From the NCBI RefSeq assembly GCF_014649955.1, contig NZ_BMUA01000006.1:186001-250000 (forward strand): DNA of 64,000 nt, read 5' to 3'. The position numbers and the translations under genes are program-made. The stretch comes from Streptomyces violascens (lineage in GTDB: Bacteria; Actinomycetota; Actinomycetes; Streptomycetales; Streptomycetaceae). The first letter of the stretch is position 1, and each line of letters starts with the position of its first letter. Below are positions 24,065 to 32,064 of this stretch, piece by piece. Under the pieces are notes generated by a model. The model did no database searches and was not told where the DNA came from. It worked only from the letters and a program-made list of their open reading frames with translations.

Positions 24065-24730
24065 TTGCGCCAACCAAGGGGACAGGAGAGGGCCATTACC
24101 GCCAACCGGCAGACGAGCTGGGCGTTCGCGGACGCCTTTGTCGCCGAGGACGACGCGCTGCGCTGGGCCCGTGACCGGGCCCGGGAGGCAGGCCTGCGTT
24201 CGGTGTCCCCGGGGACAGGCGCCGCGCTGCGGCTGCTCGCTGCCACGGCGGACGCGAAGGCGGTCGCGGAGATCGGCACCGGAACCGGCGTCTCCGGCAT
24301 CTACCTTCTGCAGGGCCTGCGTCCGGACGGCGTGCTGACCACCGTCGACCCGGAGCCGGACCGCCAGCAGTTCGCCAAGCAGGCGTTCCGCGCGGCCGGG
24401 TTCGCGGGCAACCGGGCCCGGTTCATCCCCGGGCGCGCCCTGGACGTCCTGCCGCGGCTCGCGGACGGCGGGTACGACCTGGTGTTCTGCGACGGCGACC
24501 GCCTGGAGTCGCTCGACGTGCTCGCTGAATCGTTGCGCCTGCTGCGACCGGGCGGAATCGTCTGCTTCGAGGGCGTCTTCGCCGACGGCCGTACGGTCGA
24601 TTCGGGGATCCAGCCGGCCGAGGTGCTGCGGCTGCGCGAACTGCTGCGCACGGTGCGGGAGAGCACGGAGCTCGTGGAGTCGCTGCTTCCGGTCGGCGAC
24701 GGGCTGCTCTGCGCGGTACGCCGCGGCTGA
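24065..24730 (+). CDS. O-methyltransferase family 3 (Rv1220c-like)
   Basis: About 211-221 residues. SAM-binding core: AVAEIGTGTGVSGIYLLQGL (motif I), VLTTVDPEPDRQQFA, DLVFCDGDRLES (metal/SAM acidic residues), LRPGGIVCFEGVF. The substrate is unknown; a similar gene is divergent from sigE in M. tuberculosis. The start is unclear: TTG 24065, 5 bases after TACAGT (24054-24059), would be leaderless, while ATT 24095 sits behind GGAGAGG and begins the conserved sequence TANRQTSWAFADAF. Confidence 0.88.
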   Translation: MRQPRGQERAITANRQTSWAFADAFVAEDDALRWARDRAREAGLRSVSPGTGAALRLLAATADAKAVAEIGTGTGVSGIYLLQGLRPDGVLTTVDPEPDRQQFAKQAFRAAGFAGNRARFIPGRALDVLPRLADGGYDLVFCDGDRLESLDVLAESLRLLRPGGIVCFEGVFADGRTVDSGIQPAEVLRLRELLRTVRESTELVESLLPVGDGLLCAVRRG

Positions 24731-24765
24731 CCGGCCTCCCGCTCGCGCCCGGCCCCCACACACAA

Positions 24766-24815
24766 CACCGCCCCGGTTCGGCATGCACTGGCATGCATGC
24801 CGAACCGGGGCGGTG
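24766..24815. terminator. 21-bp perfect inverted repeat terminator
   Basis: Arms 24766-24786 and 24795-24815 (starting CACCGCCCCGGTTCGG) are perfectly complementary with an 8-base loop. It lies between the convergent methyltransferase and DUF3117 genes. Confidence 0.88.
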
Positions 24816-24840
24816 AAGAGTCTGGGTCGAACCCGCTAAC

Positions 24841-25008
24841 TCAGCCGACGACCTTCTTCAGGGCATCGCCGAGTGCATCGGCCTCGTCCGGAGTCAGCTC
24901 GACGACAAGCCGACCGCCGCCTTCGAGCGGAACGCGCATGACAATGCCCCGCCCCTCCTTGGTCACCTCGAGCGGGCCGTCGCCCGTCCGCGGCTTCATG
25001 GCCGCCAT
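24841..25008 (-). CDS. DUF3117 family small protein
   Basis: 55 residues from ATG 25008 (AAGGGGAACGAGC upstream). The sequence MAAMKPRTGDGPLEVTKEGR, followed by a GGGRLVVELTPDEADALGDA segment, is the near-invariant DUF3117 signature of actinobacteria. It is small and probably a single beta-hairpin plus helix; no function is established. An in-frame extension to 25086 is open but lacks support. Confidence 0.92.
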   Translation of the reverse strand: MAAMKPRTGDGPLEVTKEGRGIVMRVPLEGGGRLVVELTPDEADALGDALKKVVG

Positions 25009-25327
25009 GCTCGTTCCCCTTCCTGAAACCAGCTCATCGTCAGCCGACGGCCCCCGGGATTGGGCACGCGTCACGGCATCGAACACATTGCTTCCAGGTC
25101 ATTATCCCGCATCGCAGGACCCGATGACCAACATCGGTCGGCATCGCTTGGGCAACGCGCTCTATCAAAACCACTCAATTCGGCGATCCGCCTGCGATAC
25201 TTCGCCGCCGCGCGTTCCTCCCGATGCCCCGATTGTTTGACGCAGGTCACATGCCCACCGCTCGTGATCTCCGCCATGCTGAGCGGATACGACACCTGAG
25301 AGCATCCGCGACGGAGGGGATCCCACC
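25009..25327. other. Divergent intergenic region, 319 bases
   Basis: No convincing gene seen. On the reverse strand the hexamer GATAAT (around 25104-25109) with an upstream TTGGTC could be the DUF3117 promoter. On the forward strand TTGACG (near 25238) and a GGAGGGG ribosome site precede the enoyl-CoA hydratase gene. Confidence 0.4.
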
Positions 25328-26128
25328 ATGGCCGACACCGTGCTGTACGAGGTGAGCGACGGGCTCGCGACGATCACGATCAACCGGCCCGAGGCCATGA
25401 ACGCCATGAATACGGAGGCGAAGGTCGCGCTCCGCGAGGCGGTGCGGGCCGCGGCCTGCGACCCGGCGGTGAGGGCCGTGCTGCTGACCGCGACCGGCCG
25501 GGCGTTCTGCGTCGGCCAGGACCTGAAGGAGCACGTCGCGTCGCTGACGGCGGACCGCGAGGCGGGCACCGGGCAGACGATGAGCACCGTGCGGGAGCAC
25601 TACAACCCGATCCTGAAGGCGCTCACCGAGATGCCGAAGCCCGTGGTGGCCGGCGTCAACGGGGTGGCGGCGGGCGCCGGGCTCGGCTTCGCGCTGGCCG
25701 CGGACTACCGGGTGGTCGCGGACACCTCCGCGTTCAACACGTCCTTCGCCGGGGTGGCCCTGACCGCCGACTCAGGCGTCTCGTGGACGCTGCCGCGCCT
25801 GATCGGCCAGTCCCGCGCGGCCGACCTGCTGCTGTTCCCGCGCTCGATCTCCGCGTCCGAGGCGTACGAGATCGGCCTGGTCAACAAGGTCGTACCGGCC
25901 GCCGAGCTGGCCGAGCAGGCCCTCGCCGTGGCCCGGGCGCTGGCCGAGGGACCGACCGTGGCGTACGGCGCGCTCAAGGCGTCGCTGGCCTACGGCGCGG
26001 GCCACACCCTGGCCGAGGCGCTGGAGAAGGAGGACGAGCTCCAGTCGAAGGCGGGCGCCTCCGAGGACCACGCCATCGCGGTGGCCGCGTTCCTCGCCAA
26101 GGAGAAGCCGAAGTACGTCGGCCGCTGA
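25328..26128 (+). CDS. Enoyl-CoA hydratase/isomerase (crotonase family, PaaG-like)
   Basis: 266 residues from ATG 25328 with GGAGGGG upstream. Crotonase landmarks: NRPEAMNAMN, the oxyanion-hole strands FCVGQDLKEH and NGVAAGAGLGFALAADYRV, and FAGVALTADSGVSWTLPRLIG, where the Asp sits as in PaaG-type ring-epoxide isomerases rather than the Glu pair of hydratases. It acts on an acyl-CoA in the cytosol, possibly in aromatic or fatty acid breakdown. No catabolic neighbours are present, so the pathway is open. Confidence 0.87.
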   Translation: MADTVLYEVSDGLATITINRPEAMNAMNTEAKVALREAVRAAACDPAVRAVLLTATGRAFCVGQDLKEHVASLTADREAGTGQTMSTVREHYNPILKALTEMPKPVVAGVNGVAAGAGLGFALAADYRVVADTSAFNTSFAGVALTADSGVSWTLPRLIGQSRAADLLLFPRSISASEAYEIGLVNKVVPAAELAEQALAVARALAEGPTVAYGALKASLAYGAGHTLAEALEKEDELQSKAGASEDHAIAVAAFLAKEKPKYVGR

Positions 26129-26150
26129 GCCGGGCGGTCCGGGGCGGTGC

Positions 26151-26732
26151 TCAGGCGCCGCCCCGTGCCACGCAGTCCACGAGGTGGTCGTCGACCAGGC
26201 CGCACGCCTGCATCAGGGCGTACGCCGTGGTCGGGCCGATGAAGCGCAGGCCGCGCTTCTTCAGGTCCTTGGACAGGGCCGTCGACTCGTCGGTGACGGC
26301 CGGGACTTCGGACAGGGTGCGCGGGGCCGGGCGGGTCGCCGGGTCCGGGGCGTACGACCAGATGAGGGCGTCCAGCTCGCCGGGTGACCAGGTGGCGAGC
26401 GCCTGCGCGTTGGCGATCGTCGCCTCGATCTTGAGGCGGTTGCGGATGATGCCCGCGTCGCCGAGCAGACGCTCCTTGTCGGCGTCGGTGAACTCGGCCA
26501 CCTTCGCGATCCTGAAGTCGGCGAAGGCCTTCCGGAAGCCCTCGCGGCGGCGCAGGATCGTGATCCAGGAGAGCCCCGACTGGAAGGCCTCCAGGCAGAG
26601 CCGTTCGTACAGCGCGTCGTCGCCGTGCACCGCGCGGCCCCACTCGGTGTCGTGGTACGCCACGTACTCCTCGGCCGAGAGCCCCCAGGGGCAGCGCAGC
26701 CGGCCGTCGGGCCCTGGGATCGCGCCGCTCAT
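26151..26732 (-). CDS. tag: DNA-3-methyladenine glycosylase I
   Basis: 193 residues. Tag features: RCPWG near the N-terminus, YHDTEWG, the active-site block LEAFQSGLSWITILRRREGF, and C-terminal HLVDCVARG. The zinc ligands of E. coli Tag (Cys4, His17, His175, Cys179) have counterparts here. It removes 3-methyladenine from alkylated DNA. Its ATG overlaps the stop of the DivIVA-domain gene in ATGA (4 bases), so the two are translationally coupled, as for M. tuberculosis Rv1209/tagA. Confidence 0.94.
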   Translation of the reverse strand: MSGAIPGPDGRLRCPWGLSAEEYVAYHDTEWGRAVHGDDALYERLCLEAFQSGLSWITILRRREGFRKAFADFRIAKVAEFTDADKERLLGDAGIIRNRLKIEATIANAQALATWSPGELDALIWSYAPDPATRPAPRTLSEVPAVTDESTALSKDLKKRGLRFIGPTTAYALMQACGLVDDHLVDCVARGGA

Positions 26733-27124
26733 CGCCGGTGCTCCTCGTCGGACGGCTCGGACGCGGGCTCCTGTGCGGCGAGGTCCTGTGGCGCGGGGCC
26801 CTGGCCGCCGGCCACGAGGCGCTTCCGGCTGCTTTCGAGGGTGGTGTGGAGCTCGGCGATCCGCGCGTCCCGCTCGGCGAGCTCCGCGCCCAGCCTGCTC
26901 AGCACGTCGTCGACGTCCGCCATCCGGTAGCCCCGCAGCACCACCGGGATGCGCAGCGCCTCCACGTCCGCCCGGGCCACGGGGCGGTGCTCGGGCAGCG
27001 GGTCCACCAGGTGCTCCGGCTCGGCGTCGGGCAGCACCGCGCCGTCGTCGCCACCTCCGCCCACGACGGCGAGGGTCACGGCGGCGACCACGACGACCAT
27101 CGCGATCAGCAAGAACCAGAACAC
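26729..27124 (-). CDS. Membrane-anchored DivIVA-domain protein
   Basis: 131 residues from GTG 27124, chosen because GAAGAGG lies 7 bases upstream and the protein then begins directly with its membrane helix (FWFLLIAMVVVVAAVTLAVV). A Gly/Asp linker follows, then the DivIVA-like motif IPVVLRGYRMADVDDVLSRL and a coiled-coil segment (AELAERDARIAELHTTLESS). DivIVA proteins mark polar growth sites; this short anchored form may tether or localise partners. It is coupled to tag by a 4-base overlap. Confidence 0.82.
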   Translation of the reverse strand: MFWFLLIAMVVVVAAVTLAVVGGGGDDGAVLPDAEPEHLVDPLPEHRPVARADVEALRIPVVLRGYRMADVDDVLSRLGAELAERDARIAELHTTLESSRKRLVAGGQGPAPQDLAAQEPASEPSDEEHRR

Positions 27125-27237
27125 GAGCGAGCCTCTTCCCGACGCCGGAAACTGTTCGGGTCCGATCGTGCCATGCGGCACTGACAGTTAGGGTCGCAGG
27201 CGAACAACGGCCCGGACCACAGCAAAGGACACAGGGG

Positions 27238-28122
27238 ATGCACAGCGGAACGGACCGCGGCACGCTGCGGCTGGGAAGACGCGAGTTCGCCGCGTACGAA
27301 CCGGTGATCATGGCCATCGTGAACCGGACCCCCGACTCCTTCTACGACCAGGGTGCGACCTTCCACGACGAGCCCGCGCTCGCCCGCGTGGAGCAGGCGG
27401 TGGCCGAGGGCGCGGCCATCATCGACATCGGCGGGGTGAAGGCGGGCCCCGGCGACGAGGTCACGCCCGAGGAGGAGGCGCGGCGCACGGTCGGCTTCGT
27501 GGCCGAGGTGCGCAGGCGGTTCCCCGACGTGGTCATCAGCGTGGACACCTGGCGGCACGACGTGGGCGCGGCGGTCTGCGAGGCGGGCGCGGACGTCCTG
27601 AACGACGCGTGGGGCGGCGTCGACCCCAAGCTCGCCGAGGTCGCGGCGCGCTACGGGGCGGGCCTTGTGTGCACCCACGCGGGCGGTGTGGAGCCGCGCA
27701 CCCGACCGCACCGGATCGCGTACGACGACGTGGTCGCGGACATCCTGCGGGTCACTGTGGGCCTCGCGGAGCGGGCCGTGGAGCTGGGGGTGCGGCCCGA
27801 CGGGATCATGATCGACCCCGGTCACGACTTCGGGAAGAACACCCGGCACAGCCTGGAGGCGACGCGGCGCCTCCAGGAGATGTCCGACACCGGGTGGCCG
27901 GTCCTGGTCTCGCTGTCCAACAAGGACTTCGTGGGCGAGACGCTGGACCGGCCGGTCAAGGAGCGGGTGATCGGGACGCTGGCGACGACGGCGGTGTCCG
28001 CGTGGCTGGGTGCCCGGGTCTACCGCGTCCACGAGGTGGCCGAGACCCGCCAGGTCCTGGACATGGTGGCCTCCATCGCGGGCCACCGCGCCCCAGCGGT
28101 GGCCCGGCGGGGGCTGGCCTAG
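27238..28122 (+). CDS. Dihydropteroate synthase-like protein, FolP2 subfamily
   Basis: 294 residues from ATG 27238. It has the TIM-barrel DHPS layout, but at the catalytic loops it carries NRTPDSFYDQG, IDIGGVKAGPG, NDAWGG, DPGHDFGKN and SNKDFVGETL instead of the canonical N-x-TPDSFSDGG, GGxSTRPG, NDxSG, DPGxGFxK and SRKSF. These are the M. tuberculosis FolP2 (Rv1207) variants, a paralogue reported to lack DHPS activity. The folate-pathway role is therefore doubtful. Neighbours (LOG, dapE, tag) match the Rv1202-Rv1210 order. Confidence 0.9.
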   Translation: MHSGTDRGTLRLGRREFAAYEPVIMAIVNRTPDSFYDQGATFHDEPALARVEQAVAEGAAIIDIGGVKAGPGDEVTPEEEARRTVGFVAEVRRRFPDVVISVDTWRHDVGAAVCEAGADVLNDAWGGVDPKLAEVAARYGAGLVCTHAGGVEPRTRPHRIAYDDVVADILRVTVGLAERAVELGVRPDGIMIDPGHDFGKNTRHSLEATRRLQEMSDTGWPVLVSLSNKDFVGETLDRPVKERVIGTLATTAVSAWLGARVYRVHEVAETRQVLDMVASIAGHRAPAVARRGLA

Positions 28123-28180
28123 GGCGCGCCTGGCGTCCCGTCCCCCTTCTGGCCCGGGGGCGCGCCTAGCGTCCCGTCTC
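28122..28180. repeat. Short direct duplication at the 3' end of the LOG gene
   Basis: GGGCGCGCCT followed by GGCGTCCCGTC or AGCGTCCCGTC occurs at about 28122 and about 28158, a 36-base period. The second copy includes the LOG stop codon; the first lies just beyond it. Confidence 0.6.
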
Positions 28181-28927
28181 CTTGGTGACCAGCGCGACCG
28201 CCTCGTCCACGTCGTCGGTGACGTGGAACAGCAGGAGGTCGCCCGCGGAGGCCTTGCCCTGGCCGACCACGGTGTTCCTCAGCCAGTCCACGAGCCCGCC
28301 CCAGTACTCCGTGCCGAACAGCACGATCGGGAAGCGGGTGACCTTGCGGGTCTGGACCAGGGTGAGGGCCTCGAACAGCTCGTCCAGGGTGCCGAGTCCG
28401 CCCGGCAGCACCACGAAGCCCTGCGCGTACTTGACGAACATCGTCTTGCGCACGAAGAAGTAGCGGAAGTTGACCCCGATGTCGACGTGCGGGTTGAGCC
28501 CCTGCTCGAAGGGGAGCTCGATGCCGAGGCCGACGGAGACGCCGTTGCCCTCCCGCGCGCCCCGGTTGGCGGCCTCCATCGCGCCGGGGCCGCCGCCGGT
28601 GATCACGGCGAAGCCCGCGTCGACCAGGGCCCGCCCGATCCGCACGCCCGCCTCGTACTCGGGCGACCCGGCCGGTGTACGGGCCGAGCCGAACACGCTG
28701 ATGGCGCTGGGCAGTTCGGCGAGCGCGCCGAAGCCTTCGACGAACTCGGACTGAATGCGCATGACCCGCCACGGGTCGGTGTGCACCCACTGGGAGTCGC
28801 CCTCGGAGTCCAGGAGGCGCTGGTCGGTGGTGCCGGCCTGCACCTGATCGCGGCGGCGAAGCACTGGTCCGAGCCGCTGTTCCAGCCGCTGCTCCGCCGG
28901 AAACGGGCTTCCCTCGGGGTTGGCCAT
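28166..28927 (-). CDS. LOG-family cytokinin riboside 5'-monophosphate phosphoribohydrolase
   Basis: 253 residues from ATG 28927 (GGAGGGAG upstream). A Rossmann-like LOG domain from about residue 70: SAISVFGSAR, the nucleotide-binding TGGGPGAMEAANRG, and the catalytic LPGGLGTLDELFE. The enzyme releases free adenine-type bases from nucleoside monophosphates. It has an extra N-terminal about 65 residues compared with plant LOG. The M. tuberculosis homologue Rv1205 lies in the same neighbourhood. It converges with the FolP2-like gene. Confidence 0.92.
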   Translation of the reverse strand: MANPEGSPFPAEQRLEQRLGPVLRRRDQVQAGTTDQRLLDSEGDSQWVHTDPWRVMRIQSEFVEGFGALAELPSAISVFGSARTPAGSPEYEAGVRIGRALVDAGFAVITGGGPGAMEAANRGAREGNGVSVGLGIELPFEQGLNPHVDIGVNFRYFFVRKTMFVKYAQGFVVLPGGLGTLDELFEALTLVQTRKVTRFPIVLFGTEYWGGLVDWLRNTVVGQGKASAGDLLLFHVTDDVDEAVALVTKETGR

Positions 28928-29124
28928 GCCGTGCTCCCTCCGCTGACGATGTTGCGCGTGCTCAGCCAGGGTAGGTCGGTGAACGTTACGAATGGCGAAA
29001 TTCAGGCAGGCCGCACCACGACCGAAGCCTTGAAAGACTTGGAAGAAGGGCTCGCCCGCCCGGAGCGAGCCCCTCAGGACGTCATCGAGCCCTCAGAGGA
29101 AGGCTCGGTCGGTCACCAGAAGGC

Positions 29125-30204
29125 TCAGTCGGTCAGCCAGGCGTACAGCCGCTGCTCGCACCGCGTGATCCGGTCCACGACGACGTGTTCGTTGCGCTTG
29201 TGGGCGAGCAGCGCGTCGCCGGGCCCGTAGTTGACGGCGGGCACACCGAGGTCGCCGAAGCGCGAGACGTCGGTCCAGCCGAACTTGGGCCGCGCGGTGC
29301 CGCCGACCGCCGCCATGAAGGCGGCCGCCGCCGGGTGCGAGAGCCCGGGCAGCGCGGCCCCCGAGTGGTCGTCGACGACGAACTCGGCGATGTCGCAGTC
29401 CGCGAAGACCTCGCGGACGTGGGCGACGGCCTGCTCGCCCGTGATGTCGGGGGCGTACCGGTAGTTGACGACGACCGTGCACTCGTCCGGGATCACATTG
29501 CCGGCGACGCCGCCCTCGACGCGTACGGCGTTGAGGCCCTCGTGGTACTCCAGGCCGTCGATCACCGGGCGGCGCGGCTCGTAGGCGGCCAGCTTCGCGA
29601 GGATGGGGGCGGCCTTGTGGATGGCGTTGGAGCCCATCCAGCTGCGCGCGGAGTGGGCGCGCTCGCCCCGGGTCTTCAGCAGGACCCGCAGCGTGCCCTG
29701 GCAGCCGCCCTCGACCTCGGTGTCGGACGGTTCGAGCAGCACCGCGAAGTCGCCCGCCAGCCACTCGGGGTGGGCCTCGGCGACCTTGCCGAGGCCGTTG
29801 AGGTGGGCCGCGACCTCTTCGTTGTCGTAGAACACGAAGGTCAGGTCCCGGTTGGGCGCGGTCACCGTCTGTGCGATGCGCAGCTGGACCGCCACGCCCG
29901 ACTTCATGTCGCTCGTCCCGCAGCCCCACAGCACGCCGTCCTCGTCGAGGCGGGAGGGCACGTTGTCGGCGATCGGCACGGTGTCGATGTGCCCGGCCAG
30001 GATGATCCGCTCGGGCCGGCCCAGGTTCGTGCGCGCCACGATGTTGTTGCCGTGCCGGTCGACGGTGAGGTGCGCCAGCTTGCGCAGCTCGCGCTCGATG
30101 GCGTCCGCGAGGGGCTTCTCCTCGCCGCTCACGGAGGCGAAGTCGACGAGCTGGGCGGTCAGCGTGGGCGCGTCCGCGGTGAGATCCAGGGTGGTATCGG
30201 CCAT
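29125..30204 (-). CDS. dapE: Succinyl-diaminopimelate desuccinylase
   Basis: 359 residues from ATG 30204. M20 metallopeptidase motifs: LAGHIDTVP (zinc His/Asp), GCGTSDMKSG (bridging Asp), FYDNEEVA (general-base Glu and zinc Glu), ALLAHKRNEHV (C-terminal His). It produces LL-diaminopimelate for lysine and peptidoglycan synthesis. dapC is encoded 2 kb away. The start has no ribosome site; TAGGGT (30212-30217, reverse) ends 7 bases upstream, so it is probably leaderless. Divergent from the lytic-type protein gene. Confidence 0.94.
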   Translation of the reverse strand: MADTTLDLTADAPTLTAQLVDFASVSGEEKPLADAIERELRKLAHLTVDRHGNNIVARTNLGRPERIILAGHIDTVPIADNVPSRLDEDGVLWGCGTSDMKSGVAVQLRIAQTVTAPNRDLTFVFYDNEEVAAHLNGLGKVAEAHPEWLAGDFAVLLEPSDTEVEGGCQGTLRVLLKTRGERAHSARSWMGSNAIHKAAPILAKLAAYEPRRPVIDGLEYHEGLNAVRVEGGVAGNVIPDECTVVVNYRYAPDITGEQAVAHVREVFADCDIAEFVVDDHSGAALPGLSHPAAAAFMAAVGGTARPKFGWTDVSRFGDLGVPAVNYGPGDALLAHKRNEHVVVDRITRCEQRLYAWLTD

Positions 30205-30262
30205 GGATCCGACCCTAGCTCCCCCGCCGAGGCTCTCTTCGCGCTCCAGTACGGTGGGCACC

Positions 30263-31231
30263 GTGTCCGAGCCCATCGACCTCCCGCGCCCCTCCCGACG
30301 CGGCCGCCTCCTGCGTATCGGAGCGGCCCTCGTGGTCCTGCTCGCGATCGCCGGATATCTGGTGGTGCAGTACGTGAGCGGGGGTCCGGGCGCGCCCAGA
30401 TGCGTGGCGGGGACGGGTGACGGGCAGGGGGCCACGTTCGAGATGAGCCCCGAGCAGGCCGAGAACGCGGCGACCATCTCGGCCGTCGGCATCTCGCACG
30501 GGATGCCGGAGCGGGCGGTGACGATCGCCCTTGCCACCGCGATGCAGGAGTCGGGCCTGCGCAATCTGAACCACGGCGACCGGGACTCGCTCGGCCTGTT
30601 CCAGCAACGGCCCTCGCAGGGCTGGGGCAACGCCGAACAGATCATGGATCCGGTCTACTCGGCCGGGAAGTTCTACAAGCACCTCGCCGAGGTCCCCGGC
30701 TACTCGCGGCTGCCGCTGACCGTGGCCGCGCAGAAGGTGCAGCGCAGCGCCTACCCGCAGGCGTACGCGAAGCACGAGCCGGACGCGGCGGTCCTCACGG
30801 CCGCGCTGACCGGCCGCGAGTCCGCGTCGCTGACCTGCACGGTCGCCAAGAACGCGCGGCCGGGCGACCCCGCGCAGGTGCGTGCCGGGCTGACGAAGGC
30901 GTTCGGTGAGGGCACGGCTCCGGACGGGCAGTCGACCGGCGCGGGCCGCGAGGTCACGGTGCCGGTGCGCGTCACCGAGGGCACGGCCGGGGCGGGCGCC
31001 GAGCGGGAGCAGCGCGGCTGGGCGCTGGCGCACTGGGCGGTCGCCCAGGCCTCCTCGCTGCACATCGCGCAGGTCTCCTACGCGGGCCGCACCTGGAGCG
31101 CGGACGACTCGGCCGACGGCTGGTCCAAGGCCCCGGCCTCCGCGACGGCCCCCGCCTCGACCGGGCGGGGTTCCGCCGCCGGTCCCTCGGGCGACGGTAC
31201 GCAAGAGGTACGAATCACCCTCGCGCCATAA
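30263..31231 (+). CDS. Membrane-anchored lysozyme/transglycosylase-fold protein
   Basis: 322 residues from GTG 30263, 7 bases after TACGGT (30250-30255), probably leaderless. An N-terminal basic stretch and one membrane helix (LRIGAALVVLLAIAGYLVVQ) anchor it. The outer domain shows ALATAMQESGLRNLNHGDRD followed by SLGLFQQRPSQGWG, a lysozyme-like arrangement with Glu in MQESGL as the likely catalytic residue. The C-terminal region is a second, unassigned domain plus a Ser/Ala-rich tail. Related proteins are often mislabelled 'heavy metal transporter'. A cell-wall role fits the dapE neighbourhood. Confidence 0.72.
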   Translation: MSEPIDLPRPSRRGRLLRIGAALVVLLAIAGYLVVQYVSGGPGAPRCVAGTGDGQGATFEMSPEQAENAATISAVGISHGMPERAVTIALATAMQESGLRNLNHGDRDSLGLFQQRPSQGWGNAEQIMDPVYSAGKFYKHLAEVPGYSRLPLTVAAQKVQRSAYPQAYAKHEPDAAVLTAALTGRESASLTCTVAKNARPGDPAQVRAGLTKAFGEGTAPDGQSTGAGREVTVPVRVTEGTAGAGAEREQRGWALAHWAVAQASSLHIAQVSYAGRTWSADDSADGWSKAPASATAPASTGRGSAAGPSGDGTQEVRITLAP

Positions 31232-31531
31232 CCGGCTGTCCGTTCGGCAGGGCACTCGACCGAAGTACCCCTTCCTTCCAGGCATGAGGTTTCGCACCCG
31301 CGTCCGGACGCCGATCCGAAGAATCGTCAATTCCCTTGAAAACAAAGGAATCTGACGAGCCGTCACAGCCATGGGCGGTGATTCATTTGCCCGTTTTTAT
31401 CCGGAGTAGATAATGCGACGCATTACGAACTCTTTACCTATGGTCACCGCAACCTCCCCTCCCCTCACAGCGGTTGTCACTGCGTCCGAACGCCGGACAG
31501 TCACACATTTCCAACCGTCTGAAGGAGCATC
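31232..31531 (+). promoter_or_regulatory. Low-GC intergenic region with palindrome TAATGCG-A-CGCATTA
   Basis: 300 bases without a credible gene, clearly richer in A/T than its surroundings. It holds a hairpin ATTCCCTTG-AAAA-CAAAGGAAT (31330-31351, one mismatch) and a perfect 15-base palindrome at 31411-31425 that looks like a regulator site 107 bases upstream of the secreted-protein start. Confidence 0.45.
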
Positions 31532-31987
31532 ATGTCCCTCCCCCTGACCCGTCGGATCGCCCGCGCCGCGCTGCTCATCGCGGCAGGTGCAGCGCCCGTG
31601 GTCGGTGCGGCCGGCTCCGCAAGCGCCGTGGAACTTCCCCAGACCGCGCCCAACCTCGGCGGCCTGACCCAGATGGACCCCAGCACGGTCAGCAACACCG
31701 TCGACGGGGTGGCCCAGAAGGCCACCGGCCTGGCCGGCGACACCGGCGCCGCCACCCTCAAGAAGGCCGCTCCGATGGCGGGCAGGACGGTCGGACAGGC
31801 GGGCAAGGTGGCCACCCCGGCCGCCCAGAAGACGGCCGGTGACGCGGCGGGCAGCGCGGGCGAGATCCTCGGCCAGGCCGCCCAGACCGCCACCCAGGGC
31901 GGCCTGCCCACCCCCCAGGGCGTGCCCACCCCGGGCCTGGCGGGCGCCGAGCAGCTCCCGCTGAAGGGCCTGCCGATCGGCGGCTGA
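31532..31987 (+). CDS. Small secreted Ala/Gly/Thr-rich protein
   Basis: 151 residues from ATG 31532 with GAAGGAG upstream. There is a clear Sec signal peptide (RRIARAALLIAAGAAPVVGA, cleavage near AGSASA-VE). The mature 120 residues are low-complexity with repeating short A/G/T/K segments (TGLAGDTGAATLKKAAPMAG, GEILGQAAQTATQGG) and a Pro/Leu-rich end. No cysteines or catalytic motif. It has an intrinsic terminator, so it is a single-gene unit. Function unknown; possibly a wall-associated or amphipathic secreted protein. Confidence 0.75.
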   Translation: MSLPLTRRIARAALLIAAGAAPVVGAAGSASAVELPQTAPNLGGLTQMDPSTVSNTVDGVAQKATGLAGDTGAATLKKAAPMAGRTVGQAGKVATPAAQKTAGDAAGSAGEILGQAAQTATQGGLPTPQGVPTPGLAGAEQLPLKGLPIGG

Positions 31988-32006
31988 GCCGCAGCGCAAG
32001 GTGATG

Positions 32007-32046
32007 CGAAGGGGCCCGGGGAGTGCAGACTCCCCGGGCCCCTTCG
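32007..32046. terminator. 18-bp perfect stem terminator
   Basis: Arms 32007-32024 and 32029-32046 (CGAAGGGGCCCGGGGAGT and complement) with loop GCAG, between the secreted-protein gene (+) and dapC (-). Confidence 0.9.
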
Positions 32047-32064
32047 TGTGCGTACGCCGACGGG

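Noticed and set aside
25783..28122. 779-codon frame leading into the FolP2-like gene
   Set aside because: The first 485 codons are shadows of the hydratase, tag and DivIVA genes; the real gene starts at ATG 27238.
30263..31231. Heavy-metal transporter (a label carried by related proteins)
   Set aside because: One membrane helix and a lysozyme-like MQESGL block; no metal-binding or transporter features.
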